Shown piece after piece: positions 20,960 through 22,196 of a stretch of DNA of 22,196 nucleotides. The notes beneath the pieces were generated by a model, which was not told the DNA's origin, ran no database searches, and saw nothing but the letters and a program-made list of their open reading frames with translations. The stretch is from a virus: the IMG/VR virus record IMGVR_UViG_3300009183_000399, positions 1 through 22,196 of that record. The stretch is one strand, 5' to 3'. Made by a program: the position numbers and the translations under genes. How positions within the stretch are numbered: the stretch's first letter is position 1; each line of letters starts with the position of its first letter.

Positions 20960-22196
20960 TGACCGAAACCTTCGAGCCTTTCAATTACCAGATCCCCATG
21001 GTCGAGCATCTACTCGCCAACGATCGGGCTGCGCTCTTCGTGTCACCCGGCAAGGGCAAGACGGTCGTGACCTTGACCGCGCTCGACGTGCTCGCCACCT
21101 GCGGGCAGCTACGCGGTGCTCTAATCGTCGCACCGCTCCGCGTCTGCTCGATCACATGGCCTGCGCAGGTGGCACGGTGGGCACATACCTCATGGATGCG
21201 GGTCGTCAACCTACGAACCGCCGAGGGGCTGCAGGCATGGCTCGACGGCACCGCGGACATCTACCTGATCAACTCCGAGCTCCTGCCTAACCGCCTGCCG
21301 CTGATGTTCCCGAAGAAAAAAACGTTCGTGTGTCCCGTCGATACGCTGGTGATTGACGAACTCAGCCTAGCCAAGAATCCACAATCCAAACGCTTCAAGG
21401 CTCTCCACAAGCATCTCGGCGGCATCACGCGCAGGTGGGGACTGACCGGCACGCCGATCCCGAACAACTACCTCGACCTCTGGATGCAGGTGCGGATGCT
21501 CGACGATGGCAAGCGTCTGGGCAAGACGTTCGCCAGCTACAAGGCTGAGCACTTCTACCCTGCCGACTACATGGGCTACACCTTCAAGCTCGTGACCGGC
21601 CAGAAAGAGCAGATCGATCGCCGCCTAGCCGACCTCGCGCTGGTGATGGTCGGCGATCCGAATGACCTGCCCTCCTCGAGCTTTATCGACATCCCGGCTA
21701 CCCTACCGCCCGCCGCCCGCAAACAATACAAGACGCTCGAAAAGGAGATGCTTGCCCAGATTGCAGACGGAGAAATCACGGCACCATCCGCCGGCGTGCT
21801 GGTCAACAAGCTGCTCCAAGTCACGTCCGGCGCAGTCTATGATGAGGATCGCAACGTCCTGCCCGTCCACACGGCCAAACTCGATGCTTTGCGCACCCTG
21901 CTCGACAAGCACCGAGGCGAGCCGGTCTTGATCCTGACCGCGTTCAAGCACGAGTCCGCACGCATCATCGCCGCGATACCTGAGGCACGCATGTTCAACG
22001 AGATGATGCTCGGCGAGTGGCAGGATGGCCGCATCCCGGTATGGGTCGCCGATCCTCGGTCACTCTCGCACGGCATCGACGGGCTGCAGAAATCCTGCCG
22101 CATCGCTATCTGGTGCAGCCTCACCTATTCGCACGAAACCTACGTCCAGACCAACGCGAGATTGATCCGCACCGGCCAGACCGCCGAGACGATCAT
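20959..22196 (+). CDS. SNF2-family DNA helicase/translocase, 3' partial
   Basis: The gene runs off the window after 412 codons and is still open. Walker A is SPGKGKT (29-35), motif II is DELS from residue 133 (VIDELSLAKN), motif III LTGTP (162-166), and RLIRTGQ (401-407) matches motif VI (R-x2-R-x-G-Q). Motif order and spacing identify an SF2 SNF2-like ATP-dependent DNA translocase. Paired with VRR-NUC it is a common phage replication/recombination module. Confidence 0.9.
   Translation, partial: MTETFEPFNYQIPMVEHLLANDRAALFVSPGKGKTVVTLTALDVLATCGQLRGALIVAPLRVCSITWPAQVARWAHTSWMRVVNLRTAEGLQAWLDGTADIYLINSELLPNRLPLMFPKKKTFVCPVDTLVIDELSLAKNPQSKRFKALHKHLGGITRRWGLTGTPIPNNYLDLWMQVRMLDDGKRLGKTFASYKAEHFYPADYMGYTFKLVTGQKEQIDRRLADLALVMVGDPNDLPSSSFIDIPATLPPAARKQYKTLEKEMLAQIADGEITAPSAGVLVNKLLQVTSGAVYDEDRNVLPVHTAKLDALRTLLDKHRGEPVLILTAFKHESARIIAAIPEARMFNEMMLGEWQDGRIPVWVADPRSLSHGIDGLQKSCRIAIWCSLTYSHETYVQTNARLIRTGQTAETI

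Noticed and set aside
21317-21323. A AAA AAC heptamer in the helicase gene
   Set aside because: Out of phase with the helicase frame.
1-22196. tRNA genes, CRISPR array, insertion sequence, integrase or attachment site
   Set aside because: I saw no cloverleaf-like block, spaced repeats, transposase or recombinase motifs, or matching direct repeats in this window.

Overview
The window is a tightly packed block of a tailed-bacteriophage genome (or an unbroken prophage). All supported genes lie on the + strand. It is siphovirus-like: one protease, one capsid protein, a small tail-tube candidate, a frameshifted tail-assembly chaperone pair and a 710-residue tape measure. No integrase, repressor, tRNA, transposon or CRISPR array is visible. 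Terminase and portal genes are not present and presumably lie to the left. A lipoprotein in the lysis cassette suggests a diderm host. Almost no start codon has a Shine-Dalgarno sequence, and leaders are rich in A and C. This resembles Verrucomicrobiota or Bacteroidota style initiation, but host assignment is only a weak inference.

Layout. 1-1842: ClpP-like head-maturation protease fused to a coiled-coil scaffold-like tail, then the major capsid protein and a strong terminator. 1939-4239: two GT2-type glycosyltransferases with a tiny gene between them. 4256-6696: head-closure candidate, an adenylation-domain-only DNA ligase with its own promoter, neck/tail-completion and tail-terminator candidates, and the tail-tube candidate followed by a hairpin. 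6741-9892: small tail protein, G/GT chaperones with a textbook -1 frameshift site, and the tape measure. 9896-14135: six small tail-tip and fibre proteins, one with a collagen-like segment. 14142-16858: lysis cassette (small membrane proteins, lipoprotein, M15 peptidase), an HExxH protein, a calcineurin-type phosphoesterase and a small basic protein. 16859-17018: intergenic region carrying the second copy of the promoter motif. 17019-22196: early/replication genes, comprising small proteins, a putative ssDNA-binding protein with an ExoX-C-like tail, a recombination-associated coiled-coil protein, a VRR-NUC nuclease and a SNF2 helicase cut by the window end.

How it works together: the left two thirds builds and releases the virion and the right third prepares DNA replication or recombination. 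The most interesting signals are regulatory. First, the slippery heptamer A AAA AAC occurs in phase at three gene junctions (3662, 7539, 16580), and a -1 slip is productive at each. Second, two promoters share a 17-bp spacer holding the palindrome GGCA(T/A)TGCC; one drives an apparently leaderless ligase mRNA inside the structural cluster, the other the early genes. Third, a scaffold protein may be made from an internal start in the protease gene.
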